Below, piece by piece: positions 33,661 to 42,757 of a stretch of DNA of 64,000 nt. A program made the position numbers and the translations under genes. Within the stretch, counting starts at the first letter, position 1, and every line of letters starts with the position of its first letter. The notes under the pieces were generated by a model. That model did no database searches and was not told the DNA's origin. It worked only from the letters and a program-made list of their open reading frames with translations. Source of the stretch: JAMXLO01 sp963812505 (GTDB lineage Bacteria > Pseudomonadota > Alphaproteobacteria > Acetobacterales > Acetobacteraceae); the NCBI GenBank assembly GCA_963812505.1, contig CAWEVM010000011.1:42357-106356 (forward strand). Direction: 5' to 3'.

Positions 33661-34889
33661 CAGATGACTTGCAGGCTTGGGATCGGCACGACGAATTTGC
33701 CGCCCCAGTCGCGCACTCCGCGCATCTGGTCGATGATCTCCTCCTTCAGGTTCCACGGCAGGATGAACACGTAGTCGGGCTGTGCCGCGAAGATCCGTTC
33801 GGGAGCGAAGATCGGGATCTGTCTGCCTGGCAGGAAGCGGCCCTGTTTGTGCGGGCTGCGATCGACGGTGAACGCCAGCAGCTCGGGCCCGACACCGCAG
33901 TAATTGAGCAGCGTATTGCCCTTGGCCGGGGCGCCATAACCGGCGACCAGCTTGCCTTCGCGTCGTGCCTCGATCAGGAACTCCAGTACCTGACATTTGA
34001 CGTTGACCGCGGTCGCGCCGAACCGGTCATAGGTCGCCAAATCATTGAGGCCGGCTTCCTTCTCCTCGGCAAGCGCGGCGTGGAACCGCTTGGTGCGCGG
34101 CCTTGCGGCAGCGGCATGGCAGGCATGGATGCGCAGCGAGCCGCCATGCGTCTGCAGGCAATCGACATCGAACACGCGCAGTCCGTGCCGGGCGAACACC
34201 TTGTCCACGACAAGCAGCGAGAAATACGAGAAGTGTTCGTGATAGATCGTGTCGAACTGCCGGTTCGCCATCAGGTGGAGCAAATGCGGGAATTCCACTG
34301 CGATCGTGCCGGCAGGCTTCAGCAGGATTGGCAGTCCGGCGACGAAGTCGTTCAGATCCGGCACGTGCGCCAGCACGTTGTTGGCGCAGATCAGGTCCGC
34401 CTGCTTCCCCGCGTCAGCCAGCCGGCGCGCAGTCGCCTTGCCGAAGAATGCGACCTCGGTCGGCACGCCGAGTGTCTCGGCAGCCGCCGCGACGTTGGCG
34501 GCCGGCTCCACGCCAAGTACGCCGACGTCCATCTGCCGGAAATACTGGAGAAGGTAGCCATCGTTGCTGGCCAGTTCTACGACGAGCGATCTGGAGCAGA
34601 GTTTGAGTTCCCGCGTCATGCGCGCGGCAAATGCTTCGGCGTGACGCAGCCACGTCTCGGAGAACGACGAGAAGTATAGGTAGTCGCTGAAGATCGCCTC
34701 GGCGGACGCAAATTCCTCGAGCTGCACCAGCAGGCAATTCTCGCAAACGTAGGCGTGCAGCGGATAGTGCGGTTCCATCGTCCGGAGCCGCTCTGTCGTC
34801 AGGAATGAATTCGACAGCGGCGCACTCCCGAGATCGACGAAACTACGTCGCAGCCCGACGCCGCAGAAGCGACAGGTCGACGGCGTCAT
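33660..34889 (-). CDS. SAM-dependent C-methyltransferase of nucleotide-sugar type
   Basis: The 409-residue protein has the three parts of the sugar C-methyltransferase family: an N-terminal zinc-binding part with CRFCG and VCENCLLVQ cysteines, a SAM domain (VVELASNDGYLLQYF), and a C-terminal domain (LVAGYGAPAKGNTLLNYCGV). Relatives methylate C-3 of 4-keto-deoxy sugars during branched-sugar synthesis. It overlaps rfbG by four bases and rfbC by one, so translation is coupled. The ATG at 34889 is set by this overlap; the open frame upstream is antisense to rfbG. Confidence 0.9.
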   Translation of the reverse strand: MTPSTCRFCGVGLRRSFVDLGSAPLSNSFLTTERLRTMEPHYPLHAYVCENCLLVQLEEFASAEAIFSDYLYFSSFSETWLRHAEAFAARMTRELKLCSRSLVVELASNDGYLLQYFRQMDVGVLGVEPAANVAAAAETLGVPTEVAFFGKATARRLADAGKQADLICANNVLAHVPDLNDFVAGLPILLKPAGTIAVEFPHLLHLMANRQFDTIYHEHFSYFSLLVVDKVFARHGLRVFDVDCLQTHGGSLRIHACHAAAARPRTKRFHAALAEEKEAGLNDLATYDRFGATAVNVKCQVLEFLIEARREGKLVAGYGAPAKGNTLLNYCGVGPELLAFTVDRSPHKQGRFLPGRQIPIFAPERIFAAQPDYVFILPWNLKEEIIDQMRGVRDWGGKFVVPIPSLQVI

Positions 34890-35983
34890 GACATGTCCGG
34901 CTCCAAAGTTTTGTAGTGGGCAATCTGCTGGTCGGTCAGCGTCAGTGCCGGCTCGCCCGTGGCCAGGCGTTGGTGCCAATCGACAGTCCAGGCGAGGGCA
35001 TTCGCGAGCCGCAACCGTGGCGCCCAGCCGAGACGTGTGCGGGCGCACGAAGCGTCGATCTTCAGGCAGGTGCTCTCATGCGGCGCATCGCTCGATGCGT
35101 CGAACCATGTCGCGCCATTGGCCCACTGCTGCACGATGCGCGATGCCAGCCATGCGACTGGCCGCGCATCCTCATCTGCCGGACCGAAGTTCCAGGCCTC
35201 GCCGAACCGGGCTGCGTTCGCATGCAGCCGTTCGGCCAACAGCAGGTAGCCGCACAGCGGTTCCAACACATGCTGCCACGGACGAATGGCGTGCGGGTTG
35301 CGAATGGCGATGGCCTCATTGGCACGCAGCGCCTTGATGCAGTCGGGCAGCAGGCGATCCTCTGCCCAGTCGCCGCCGCCGATCACATTGCCGGCGCGAG
35401 CCGTCGCCACGCCGACCACTCCGTGGTGTGGATCGGAGAAGAACGAGCGCCGGTATGCGGCTGCCACCAGTTCGGCGCAGCCCTTGGAACTGCTGTACGG
35501 GTCATGGCCGCCCATCGGCTCTATCTCGCGATAGGCCCATGGCCATTCCCGGTTCTCGTAGCACTTGTCGCTCGTCACGACGACCACGCAGCGGATGGTT
35601 GAGCACGTGCGGACAGCCTCGAGCACGTGTGCCGTCCCCATGACATTCGTCGCGTAGGTTTCGACGGGCTGGTGGTAGGATTCCCGGACGAGTGACTGTG
35701 CCGCCAGATGGAACACGATCTCGGGCTGCGCCTCGCTGACCGCGCTGGTCACCACGCCGAGGTCACGGATGTCCCCGTAACTGGTCGGCACAAGATCCGC
35801 GAGACCCGCGAGCGCAAACAGGCTCGGCTCCGTGGGTGGCGGCAGCGACAGGCCGACGACGCTTGCGCCGAGGCGATGCAGCCACAGGCTGAGCCAGGAT
35901 CCCTTGAACCCGGTATTGCCCACGACCAGCACGCGCTTGCCGGTCCAGAAGGGTTGGCTTGGGTTCTCTGTGCCGCCGTGCAT
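34886..35983 (-). CDS. rfbG: CDP-glucose 4,6-dehydratase
   Basis: The 365-residue short-chain-dehydrogenase-type enzyme has the NAD loop VLVVGNTGFKGSWLSLWL and the catalytic YSSSKGCAELVAA (Tyr-x3-Lys). FHLAAQSLVRESYHQPVETY matches RfbG more than dTDP-glucose dehydratase. It makes CDP-4-keto-6-deoxyglucose, the first step to CDP-branched or dideoxy sugars. It leads the three-gene cassette with a C-methyltransferase and an epimerase. The cytidylyltransferase RfbF that supplies CDP-glucose is not in the window. Confidence 0.93.
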   Translation of the reverse strand: MHGGTENPSQPFWTGKRVLVVGNTGFKGSWLSLWLHRLGASVVGLSLPPPTEPSLFALAGLADLVPTSYGDIRDLGVVTSAVSEAQPEIVFHLAAQSLVRESYHQPVETYATNVMGTAHVLEAVRTCSTIRCVVVVTSDKCYENREWPWAYREIEPMGGHDPYSSSKGCAELVAAAYRRSFFSDPHHGVVGVATARAGNVIGGGDWAEDRLLPDCIKALRANEAIAIRNPHAIRPWQHVLEPLCGYLLLAERLHANAARFGEAWNFGPADEDARPVAWLASRIVQQWANGATWFDASSDAPHESTCLKIDASCARTRLGWAPRLRLANALAWTVDWHQRLATGEPALTLTDQQIAHYKTLEPDMS

Positions 35984-36163
35984 CGCCGATCAACTCCGCG
36001 GCATTCCATGGTGGGAATGCGCGGCAGCATCGTCGGCATGAGAACCTTAACAGGGTTTTAAATCTGGCCCCTGGCCGGGGTTCGTCTCGTGTGTGGCACA
36101 CGTGTTACGCTGGACGACCAGCCGGACCGCGGTCTGAACAACGCAATAGGGGAATGTCCCGCA

Positions 36164-37873
36164 ATGGAGCTGCCTTCGGACCCGATTGACTTTCTCATCA
36201 TCGGCGGCGGTTCGGCCGGCTGCGCGATGGCCTCGCGTCTGAGCGAGGATCCCGGTAGCCGCGTGTTGCTCTGCGAGGCAGGTCGCGACGTGACACCATC
36301 GAACATACCCTCGGTACTGGCCTCGCCCTATCCCGGGCGCACCTATTTCCAGCAGGAGTGGCTGTGGGGCTCGCTGCAGGCTTCGCGTGGCGACAGCGGA
36401 ACCAACCAGCCGACCGAACCGTGGTTCTACGAGCAGGCGAGGCTGCTGGGCGGTGGATCGTCGATCAACGGCATCTGCGCCAATCGTGGCTCGCCTTATG
36501 ACTACGACGAGTGGGCGTCGATCGGTGCACATGGCTGGAGCTGGCCGGACGTGCTGCCGTACTTCAAGAAGCTGGAGACCGACGCTGATTATGGCGAGCC
36601 GCTGCACGGCAAGTCCGGGCCGGTGCCCATCCAGCGGCACCGGCAGAAGGACTGGACCGGCTACACGCGCATCATGGCCAAGATCTTCACCGACATGGGC
36701 TACGCGATGCACGAGGACCAGAACGGTCCCTGGACCGATGGCGTGTTCCCCACCACGTTCAACGTCGATCCGAACGGCACGCGAGGCAGCGCCGCATTGG
36801 TATATCTCTCGCCCGACGTGAGGCGTCGGCCGAACCTGACGGTGCTGACCGAGAGCCCGCTGGATCGGCTGGTCATCGCAGGCGGGCGCGTCGAGGCTGC
36901 GCGGTTCACCCGCAACAATGGCGAGAATTTTGCTGTCACCGCGCGGCAGGTGATCGTGTCGGCCGGCGCTCTGCAAAGTCCTGTGGTCCTCATGCGGAGC
37001 GGTATTGGTCCCGGCGCGCATCTCTCGGAGCGAGGCGTCGAGGTGCAGGTCGATCGTCCTGGGGTTGGCCAGAACCTGCAGGAGCATCCAAATATCGGCA
37101 TTTCAGGCTATCTGCATCAGTCGGCACGCCTGCCATCGCGCGAGGTACATCATCTCCAGGCGCTGCTGCGCTACTCGTCCAACATCGACGGCATTCCGCC
37201 AGGCGATATGCATGTCGCGATTGCCGCGCGGGGCGGCTGGCATGCTGTGGGACAGCGGATCGGAACTCTCGGGTTCTGGGTGAACAGGTCGTACTCCACG
37301 GGTCAGGTGCGGTTGTCGGCATCGCCGGACAAGCGGTCCGACATTGACTTCCGCATGCTGTCGGATCCACGCGACATGGCGCGGCTGAAGGAGGCGTTCC
37401 GCATCGGCGTCCGCGCGATGACTGCGGCGAAGCAGGCAGGCGTGGTGCTGGATGTATTCCCGAGCGGCTACTCTCCACGCATCCGCGAGCTGACGCGGCC
37501 CAGCACACGCAATGCCGCGATCACCGCGGTGGCAGCGCCGCTGATGGATCACAGCGACGGGATCCGCAAGAAGATCATGACGTATGCGGTCGGCACTGAG
37601 CATTCCGCCGAGACGCTTGCCGCTGATGACACGCTGTTGGAGGCGCATCTGCGCCGACGGGTCAACGGCACATGGCATCCGTGCGGAACCTGCCGCATGG
37701 GCGATCCATCTGACCGCATGGCGGTGACCGATCCCCACGCTCGGGTGATCGGCATCGAGGGGCTGCGCGTGTGCGACGCATCGCTGATGCCGACGGCGCC
37801 GTGCGCGAACCTCAACATTCCGGTGCTGATGATCGCCGAGAAGACTGCCGCGACGATCCGCGCCGGTGGGTGA
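36164..37873 (+). CDS. GMC family FAD-dependent oxidoreductase
   Basis: The 569-residue protein has the FAD loop FLIIGGGSAGCAMASRLSED near the N-terminus. It also has GGGSSINGICANRGSPYDYD and the C-terminal catalytic region HPCGTCRMGDPSDR followed by VCDASLMPTAPCANLNIPV. It is of the choline-dehydrogenase/alcohol-oxidase type and oxidises primary or secondary alcohols to carbonyls. The ATG at 36164 follows an AGGGGAATG site; an in-frame ATG at 36089 would add 25 residues with no features. It is divergent from the rfbG cassette. Substrate unknown. Confidence 0.92.
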   Translation: MELPSDPIDFLIIGGGSAGCAMASRLSEDPGSRVLLCEAGRDVTPSNIPSVLASPYPGRTYFQQEWLWGSLQASRGDSGTNQPTEPWFYEQARLLGGGSSINGICANRGSPYDYDEWASIGAHGWSWPDVLPYFKKLETDADYGEPLHGKSGPVPIQRHRQKDWTGYTRIMAKIFTDMGYAMHEDQNGPWTDGVFPTTFNVDPNGTRGSAALVYLSPDVRRRPNLTVLTESPLDRLVIAGGRVEAARFTRNNGENFAVTARQVIVSAGALQSPVVLMRSGIGPGAHLSERGVEVQVDRPGVGQNLQEHPNIGISGYLHQSARLPSREVHHLQALLRYSSNIDGIPPGDMHVAIAARGGWHAVGQRIGTLGFWVNRSYSTGQVRLSASPDKRSDIDFRMLSDPRDMARLKEAFRIGVRAMTAAKQAGVVLDVFPSGYSPRIRELTRPSTRNAAITAVAAPLMDHSDGIRKKIMTYAVGTEHSAETLAADDTLLEAHLRRRVNGTWHPCGTCRMGDPSDRMAVTDPHARVIGIEGLRVCDASLMPTAPCANLNIPVLMIAEKTAATIRAGG

Positions 37874-37892
37874 CGTGGTGCCCGCCCCCTGG

Positions 37893-37915
37893 CCCCCTCC
37901 CGCGAGGGGAGGGGG
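37893..37915. repeat. GC-rich palindromic repeat / hairpin between two dehydrogenase genes
   Basis: CCCCCTCC (37893-37900) pairs with GGAGGGGG (37908-37915) around a seven-base loop. It follows the GMC gene stop by about 20 bp and may serve as its terminator. Similar short C/G-rich palindromes are common between genes of high-GC alphaproteobacteria. Confidence 0.5.
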
Positions 37916-37953
37916 AGGGGTAACCTGACGGTCAACGCCCGGAGGAGATTGCC

Positions 37954-38937
37954 ATGCCGACCAAGGTGCTGCTCGTCAATACCGCAGAGGAGACGGTGAA
38001 GGAGGCGCGGGAGCTGACGCCGCCGGATTTCGAACTGATCGTCGCAGCTCCCGGGAGCGCCGGTTATGCCGAGGCGTTGGCGGATACCGAGTACCTGCTG
38101 GGCAATGTCAGCACCATGGACGATGGGTTCTATCGTGCGGCTCCGAAGCTGCGGCTCGTGCAGTTGTTCAGCGCCGGCTATAACCACATCGATCTTGATG
38201 CCGCGCGGCGCGCCGGCGTGCTGGTGTCCAACAACGGCGGCGCAAACTCGCGCGCGGTGGCCGAGCAGACGATCATGTTGATGCTCGCGGTGTATCGCCG
38301 GCTGCCGTGGCAACATGCGATGACCGCCGGTGGACGCTGGCGCGGCAACCAGGTGGTGCCGACATTCTACGAAATGCAGGGCAAGACGCTCGGCATTATC
38401 GGTCTCGGCACCATCGGCAAGCGCGTCGCGCGCATTGCCAACGGCGGCTTCGACATGCACGTCCAGTACAGCGACGTCGTACGGATGGCCGAGCATGAGG
38501 AGGACGCGCTGCACGTGCGCTATCGGCTGCTGCCGGAGCTGTTGGCGACGTCCGACATCGTCACCCTGCATGTGCCGCTGACGCGCCTCACACGCAACAT
38601 GATCAGCACGCGGGAGCTGGGATGGATGCAACCGCACGCGGTGCTGATCAACTGCAGCCGCGGGCCGGTGATCGACTTTCCCGCGCTGCATGATGCGCTG
38701 AGCAACGGCAGGATAGCCGGTGCGGGGCTTGACGTGTTTCCCTCGGAGCCACCGTCGCCGTCGGAGCCCGTGCTGTCGCTGGAGAACGTCGTGGTGACGC
38801 CGCATCTGGCCGGCGCCAGCCGCGAGACGCGGGTGAAGCAGACCCGCAACGCTTTCGACAACGTGCTGCGCGTGTCGCGTGGCGAGCGGCCGCTATGGGT
38901 GGTGCCGGAACTGCGCGATATGGCGCTACGGGGATGA
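37954..38937 (+). CDS. D-isomer-specific 2-hydroxyacid dehydrogenase
   Basis: The 327-residue enzyme has the NAD loop LGIIGLGTIGKRVARIANGG. The catalytic Arg is in LINCSRGPVIDF and the His in VVVTPHLAGASRETR, with a Glu in VFPSEPPSP between. It oxidises or reduces 2-hydroxyacids such as phosphoglycerate, glycerate or hydroxypyruvate; the substrate is not clear. It follows the GMC gene in the same direction and overlaps the next small gene by ATGA. Confidence 0.92.
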   Translation: MPTKVLLVNTAEETVKEARELTPPDFELIVAAPGSAGYAEALADTEYLLGNVSTMDDGFYRAAPKLRLVQLFSAGYNHIDLDAARRAGVLVSNNGGANSRAVAEQTIMLMLAVYRRLPWQHAMTAGGRWRGNQVVPTFYEMQGKTLGIIGLGTIGKRVARIANGGFDMHVQYSDVVRMAEHEEDALHVRYRLLPELLATSDIVTLHVPLTRLTRNMISTRELGWMQPHAVLINCSRGPVIDFPALHDALSNGRIAGAGLDVFPSEPPSPSEPVLSLENVVVTPHLAGASRETRVKQTRNAFDNVLRVSRGERPLWVVPELRDMALRG

Positions 38938-39146
38938 CGGAGCGCGGTGGTTTGCCCCCGGTACGGGTGGAGGTAACTGCGAAGTTTCTGTCCGAGGCCG
39001 CTGAGCATCAGCGCGCCTATGAGGCGCGGCGGAAGATGTGGACCGCGGCGTTCCGTCCGTCCGAGCCACGTGCGCAGGCTGCGGCGCGCTCCCGCCGCTC
39101 GGGTCGGATCAATGACCCGCGGCAGGGGAAGTTCGACCTGGGGTGA
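38934..39146 (+). CDS. Small hypothetical protein coupled to the hydroxyacid dehydrogenase
   Basis: The 70-residue, basic product (RVEVTAKFLSEAAEHQRAYE, then RRKMWTAAFRPSEP) starts inside the stop of the upstream gene (ATGA). It ends INDPRQGKFDLG and has no signal or membrane segment. I know no family. The tight overlap supports that it is expressed, perhaps as a partner of the dehydrogenase. Confidence 0.5.
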   Translation: MTERGGLPPVRVEVTAKFLSEAAEHQRAYEARRKMWTAAFRPSEPRAQAAARSRRSGRINDPRQGKFDLG

Positions 39147-39429
39147 CGCCCGACACGCCGCGAGACGGGGCATGCGCGCGTGTTGGCTTCGGCGACACAC
39201 GTCGCGACCGACGTCGTGGTGTGTTCAGTGGCCCTGCCGATGCGTCATCCAGGAAAACCGATCGCCGTCGCGAGTGTCGGGCATTACGCCGTCGATCAGT
39301 CGGATGATCGATCGGCGGCCATCATAAAACTGATGCATGCGTCTGGCGAATGCGGGAGAAGATGGGCAGATCAGCCCCTCGCGCGACGTCGGGCTGCGCA
39401 AGGGGCTGCGCCGCCATGGGAGAGAGCGC

Positions 39430-40800
39430 TTGACCAGATGGAGTTACCTGCTCGCCATACCGCTGGCGTTGGGACCTGTCGCGCCGGGTGCGTTCGCACA
39501 GCAGGCCCCGCCAGCCCAGACGCAACCCGCGGCACCGGCCTACACGCAGGCTGCGCTCGAGCAGATGCTCGCGCCGATCGCGCTGTACCCGGATGATCTG
39601 CTGACCCAGATCCTGGTTGCCTCGACCTATCCTCTGGAAGTGGTGATGGCGAACCGCTGGATCGCGCAGCCAGGCAACAAGGACCTGAAGGGGGACGCGC
39701 TGCTCAAGGCGCTCGACGGGCAGGACTGGGACGCAAGCGTGAAGTCACTGGTGCCCTTCCCGACTGTGCTGAAGATGATGAGCGATCAGCTCGACTGGAC
39801 GCAGAAGCTGGGTGACGCGTTCCTGGCGCAGCAGGCCGACGTGTTTGCCGCAGTGCAGGCGCTGCGAGGGAGGGCGCAGACGGCAGGAACCTTGCAGAGC
39901 AACACGCAGCAGACCGTCACACAGGACGCCTCAGCGATCGTGATCCAGCCGACGCAGACGAACACGGTGTACGTGCCCGCCTACAATCCATCCGTCGTCT
40001 ACGGCACATGGCCCTATCCGTCCTATCCGCCGGCTTACTACCCGCCACCTGCTGGGTACTACCTCGGGTCGGCTCTCGCGACCGGGCTCGCCTTCGGCGC
40101 CGGCGTCGCAATCACCGGCGCGCTCTGGGGCTGGGGATCGCCGAACTGGGGAGGGGGCAACGTCAATATCAACGCGAACCGGTTCAACAGCATCAATGCC
40201 AACAGCGTCAATGCCAATCGGTTGAGTAATCGTGCCGCCAGTTCGGGCACATGGCAGCACAACGCTGGCCACCGGCGAGGCGTCGGCTACACGAACCCTC
40301 AGGTCAGGCAGCAGTATCGGCCGAATTCGGCTGGCAATGCGGCGACGCGGGATGCATTCCGGGGACGTGGTACAGGCGGAACGACAGGCTTGGGGCAGTC
40401 AGGGCAGCGTTCCGCCGCCGGCGGCGGAAATCTTGCCAACGCCTCGCGGGCGAACGCGGCAGGTTCGCGTAACCTGCAAGGAAATCTGGCCGGCGCCTCT
40501 CGACCGAATGCCGGTGGCAGTGGGTCCAATCTCCAGGGCAGACAAGCAAACACGTCACGGCCCAATGCGGCTGGCGCCGGCAATTCGCAAGCCAGGCTGC
40601 AGAACGCCCAACGGCCGAGCGGCGGACGTGGTGCCTCAGCGTTCAACGGTGTCGGCAATGGCGCTGCGACGCGCGCTCAGTCGGCGCAGGGACGTGCCAG
40701 CCGCGCGGGCATGGGTCGCGCTGGCGGGGGTGGCTTCGCAGGCGGTGGCCGTGCGGGCGGCGGGCGCGCTGGCGGCGGAGCAAGAGGAGGGCGTCGCTGA
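39430..40800 (+). CDS. DUF3300 domain-containing exported protein
   Basis: The 456-residue protein has a signal peptide (WSYLLAIPLALGPVAPGAFA) and a DUF3300 domain: LEQMLAPIALYPDDLLTQIL, YPLEVVMANRWI, LVPFPTVLKMMSDQLDWT. A Tyr/Pro-rich spacer (YPSYPPAYYPPP) and a long Asn/Ala/Gly/Arg-rich tail with NASRANAAGSRNLQGN-like repeats follow. The TTG at 39430, with GGGAGAG upstream, puts the signal at the N-terminus; an upstream ATG at 39337 would bury it. DUF3300 proteins are exported and often paired with DUF2950, as here, with a one-base overlap. Function unknown. Confidence 0.85.
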   Translation: MTRWSYLLAIPLALGPVAPGAFAQQAPPAQTQPAAPAYTQAALEQMLAPIALYPDDLLTQILVASTYPLEVVMANRWIAQPGNKDLKGDALLKALDGQDWDASVKSLVPFPTVLKMMSDQLDWTQKLGDAFLAQQADVFAAVQALRGRAQTAGTLQSNTQQTVTQDASAIVIQPTQTNTVYVPAYNPSVVYGTWPYPSYPPAYYPPPAGYYLGSALATGLAFGAGVAITGALWGWGSPNWGGGNVNINANRFNSINANSVNANRLSNRAASSGTWQHNAGHRRGVGYTNPQVRQQYRPNSAGNAATRDAFRGRGTGGTTGLGQSGQRSAAGGGNLANASRANAAGSRNLQGNLAGASRPNAGGSGSNLQGRQANTSRPNAAGAGNSQARLQNAQRPSGGRGASAFNGVGNGAATRAQSAQGRASRAGMGRAGGGGFAGGGRAGGGRAGGGARGGRR

Positions 40801-41756
40801 TGCATTCGCGGTTTTTCCGATCCTGCCTCGGCGCCATTGTGCTCGCGCTGCCGCTGCTTGCCGCCGCCCCACAAGGCGATATACCGGAGCACTTCGCCTC
40901 GCCGGACGCGGCAACAAACTCATTGGTCGCGGCCGTGCGCGCCCACGATGTGACGCAACTGCGCAATCTGTTCGGCGAAGCCGGCCTGCGGGATGTCAGC
41001 GCGGGCGACCCGGTCGCCAACGCGGCGCAGCGCGAAAAATTCATCGCGGCGTATGATGCCAAGCACATGATCGACGCGAAGGGCGACACGGCGACGCTCT
41101 CGATTGGTGCAGACGACTGGCCGTTCCCGATCCCGCTGAAGCACGCGGCGCAAGGCTGGTCTTTCGACGTGGCGGCCGGTCGGGAGGAGATCCTGGATCG
41201 CCGTATCGGCGCCAATGAGCTGTATACACAGCAGGTGATGCTCGCCTATGTCGATGCGCAGAACGAGTATTTTCAGATCCTGCACGACGGCGGCAAGATG
41301 CACGTCTACGCACAGCATCTGCTGAGCAGCCCCGGCAAGCAGGATGGTCTCTACTGGCCGACCGAGGAGGGGCAGCCGCAAAGCCCGCTCGGAGCGTTCA
41401 TCGCGGAGGCGCGCGCCGCTGGATATCATCCAGGCGAGAATGTCGAGCCGCAGCCGTTCCACGGTTATTACTTCCACATTCTGGCGGGTCAGGGTCCGCA
41501 CGCATCGGGTGGCGCATACGACTACGTGGCGAACGGACTGATGCTCGGCGGTTTCGGGCTCGTTGCATGGCCGGCACACTGGGGCAACACTGGGGTGATG
41601 ACGTTCATCGTCAATCAGGACGGTGAAATCTATGAAAAGGATCTCGGGCCCACGACAGCGGCAATCGCCAAGGGAATCACCCGGTTTGATCCCGACACAA
41701 CGTGGCAGAAGGTCGGCGCTCCGGCGCCGATAGCGGGGGAAGCGGACGAAGACTGA
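40800..41756 (+). CDS. DUF2950 domain-containing exported protein
   Basis: The 318-residue protein has a signal peptide (LGAIVLALPLLAAAPQGD). The DUF2950 motifs are FASPDAATNSLVAAVRAHD, WPFPIPLKHAAQGWSFD, DGLYWPTEEGQPQSPLG and FHGYYFHILAGQGPHASGG. It ends with an acidic tail. Its ATG overlaps the DUF3300 stop by one base, so the two are translated together and probably act as a secreted or periplasmic pair. The function of the pair is unknown. Confidence 0.9.
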   Translation: MHSRFFRSCLGAIVLALPLLAAAPQGDIPEHFASPDAATNSLVAAVRAHDVTQLRNLFGEAGLRDVSAGDPVANAAQREKFIAAYDAKHMIDAKGDTATLSIGADDWPFPIPLKHAAQGWSFDVAAGREEILDRRIGANELYTQQVMLAYVDAQNEYFQILHDGGKMHVYAQHLLSSPGKQDGLYWPTEEGQPQSPLGAFIAEARAAGYHPGENVEPQPFHGYYFHILAGQGPHASGGAYDYVANGLMLGGFGLVAWPAHWGNTGVMTFIVNQDGEIYEKDLGPTTAAIAKGITRFDPDTTWQKVGAPAPIAGEADED

Positions 41757-41852
41757 GCGGTACCGGAAGAGCAGCGTCACTGAAAGGCCGCGATACGGTC
41801 CTGACTGAAAGTTACAACATCACTCGTCGATCACCCATGGGGCCGGATCAGA

Positions 41853-42704
41853 ATGGCGGCAATGATTCATCTCATGTTGAAGGCGAGCATCGTGCTTACC
41901 GTGTTCGCTATCGGACTGAGCACGAGGCCGCAGGACGTGGCGTACGTCGTCCGCAGGCCCGGACTTCTGCTGAAGTCGCTGCTGTCGATCAACGTCGCGA
42001 TGCCACTGTTCGCGGCGTCGATGATTGCCATAATCCACCTGGAATCCGCCGTGCGGATTGCGTTGATCTCGCTGTCGGTTTCACCCATTCCGCCCATGCT
42101 CCCGAAGAAGGCGCTGAAAGCGGCCGGCGATGCATCCTACGGTATTGGCCTGCTCGTGGTGGCGGCGCTGCTTGCGATCGCATTCGTGCCGCTGTCAGTC
42201 CATTTGATGGGCTGGGCCTTTGGCCGGCAGGCGGAAATCTCGCGTACGGAAGTCGCGTTGATACTGGCGGCCAACGTGCTCGCGCCGATGGGGGCGGGGC
42301 TCCTTGTCCATCATGTCGCGCGCCAATTCGCCGAGCGGATTGCCAGGCCGCTGTCGCTGCTCGCGTCGATTCTCTTGGTGGCCTGCATCCCTCCCATATT
42401 ATTCACGGCGACACCGGCCATCGTGTCGTTGATAGGCAACGGCACCCTGATCGCGATCATCGCATTCGTCCTCGTCGGACTCGCAGCCGGGCATCTGCTT
42501 GGCGGTCCTGATCCGGCGAACCGAGCCGTTCTGGCGCTGACGACTTCATCGCGCCACCCAGGCGTTGCTGCCGCAATTGCCAGCGCCAATTTTCCGCAAC
42601 AGAAGCTCGTGCTGCCCGCGATACTGCTCTATTTGGTGGTGAACGTTCTCATATCCATTTGGTACAAGAAGCTGTTTGGACACCGGCACGCGAGCGGCCA
42701 TTGA
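41853..42704 (+). CDS. Bile acid:sodium symporter (BASS) family transporter
   Basis: The 283-residue protein has about eight to nine hydrophobic helices. It has the family segments VFAIGLSTRPQDVAYVVRRP and VSPIPPMLPKKALKAAGDAS, and a late TTSSRHPGVAAAIA. It belongs to the sodium-coupled BASS family, which carries organic anions; substrate unknown. The ribosome site is weak, so the exact start is uncertain. It stands alone after the DUF2950 gene. Confidence 0.88.
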   Translation: MAAMIHLMLKASIVLTVFAIGLSTRPQDVAYVVRRPGLLLKSLLSINVAMPLFAASMIAIIHLESAVRIALISLSVSPIPPMLPKKALKAAGDASYGIGLLVVAALLAIAFVPLSVHLMGWAFGRQAEISRTEVALILAANVLAPMGAGLLVHHVARQFAERIARPLSLLASILLVACIPPILFTATPAIVSLIGNGTLIAIIAFVLVGLAAGHLLGGPDPANRAVLALTTSSRHPGVAAAIASANFPQQKLVLPAILLYLVVNVLISIWYKKLFGHRHASGH

Positions 42705-42757
42705 GAAGCCGCAACCGACCCCCAATCGGCGCCGCCTCCCAACCTACCGCAGTGCGT

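Noticed and set aside
39147..39429. Gap before the DUF3300 gene with open frames on the plus strand
   Set aside because: No ribosome site or protein-like composition; I see no RNA gene or hairpin in it.
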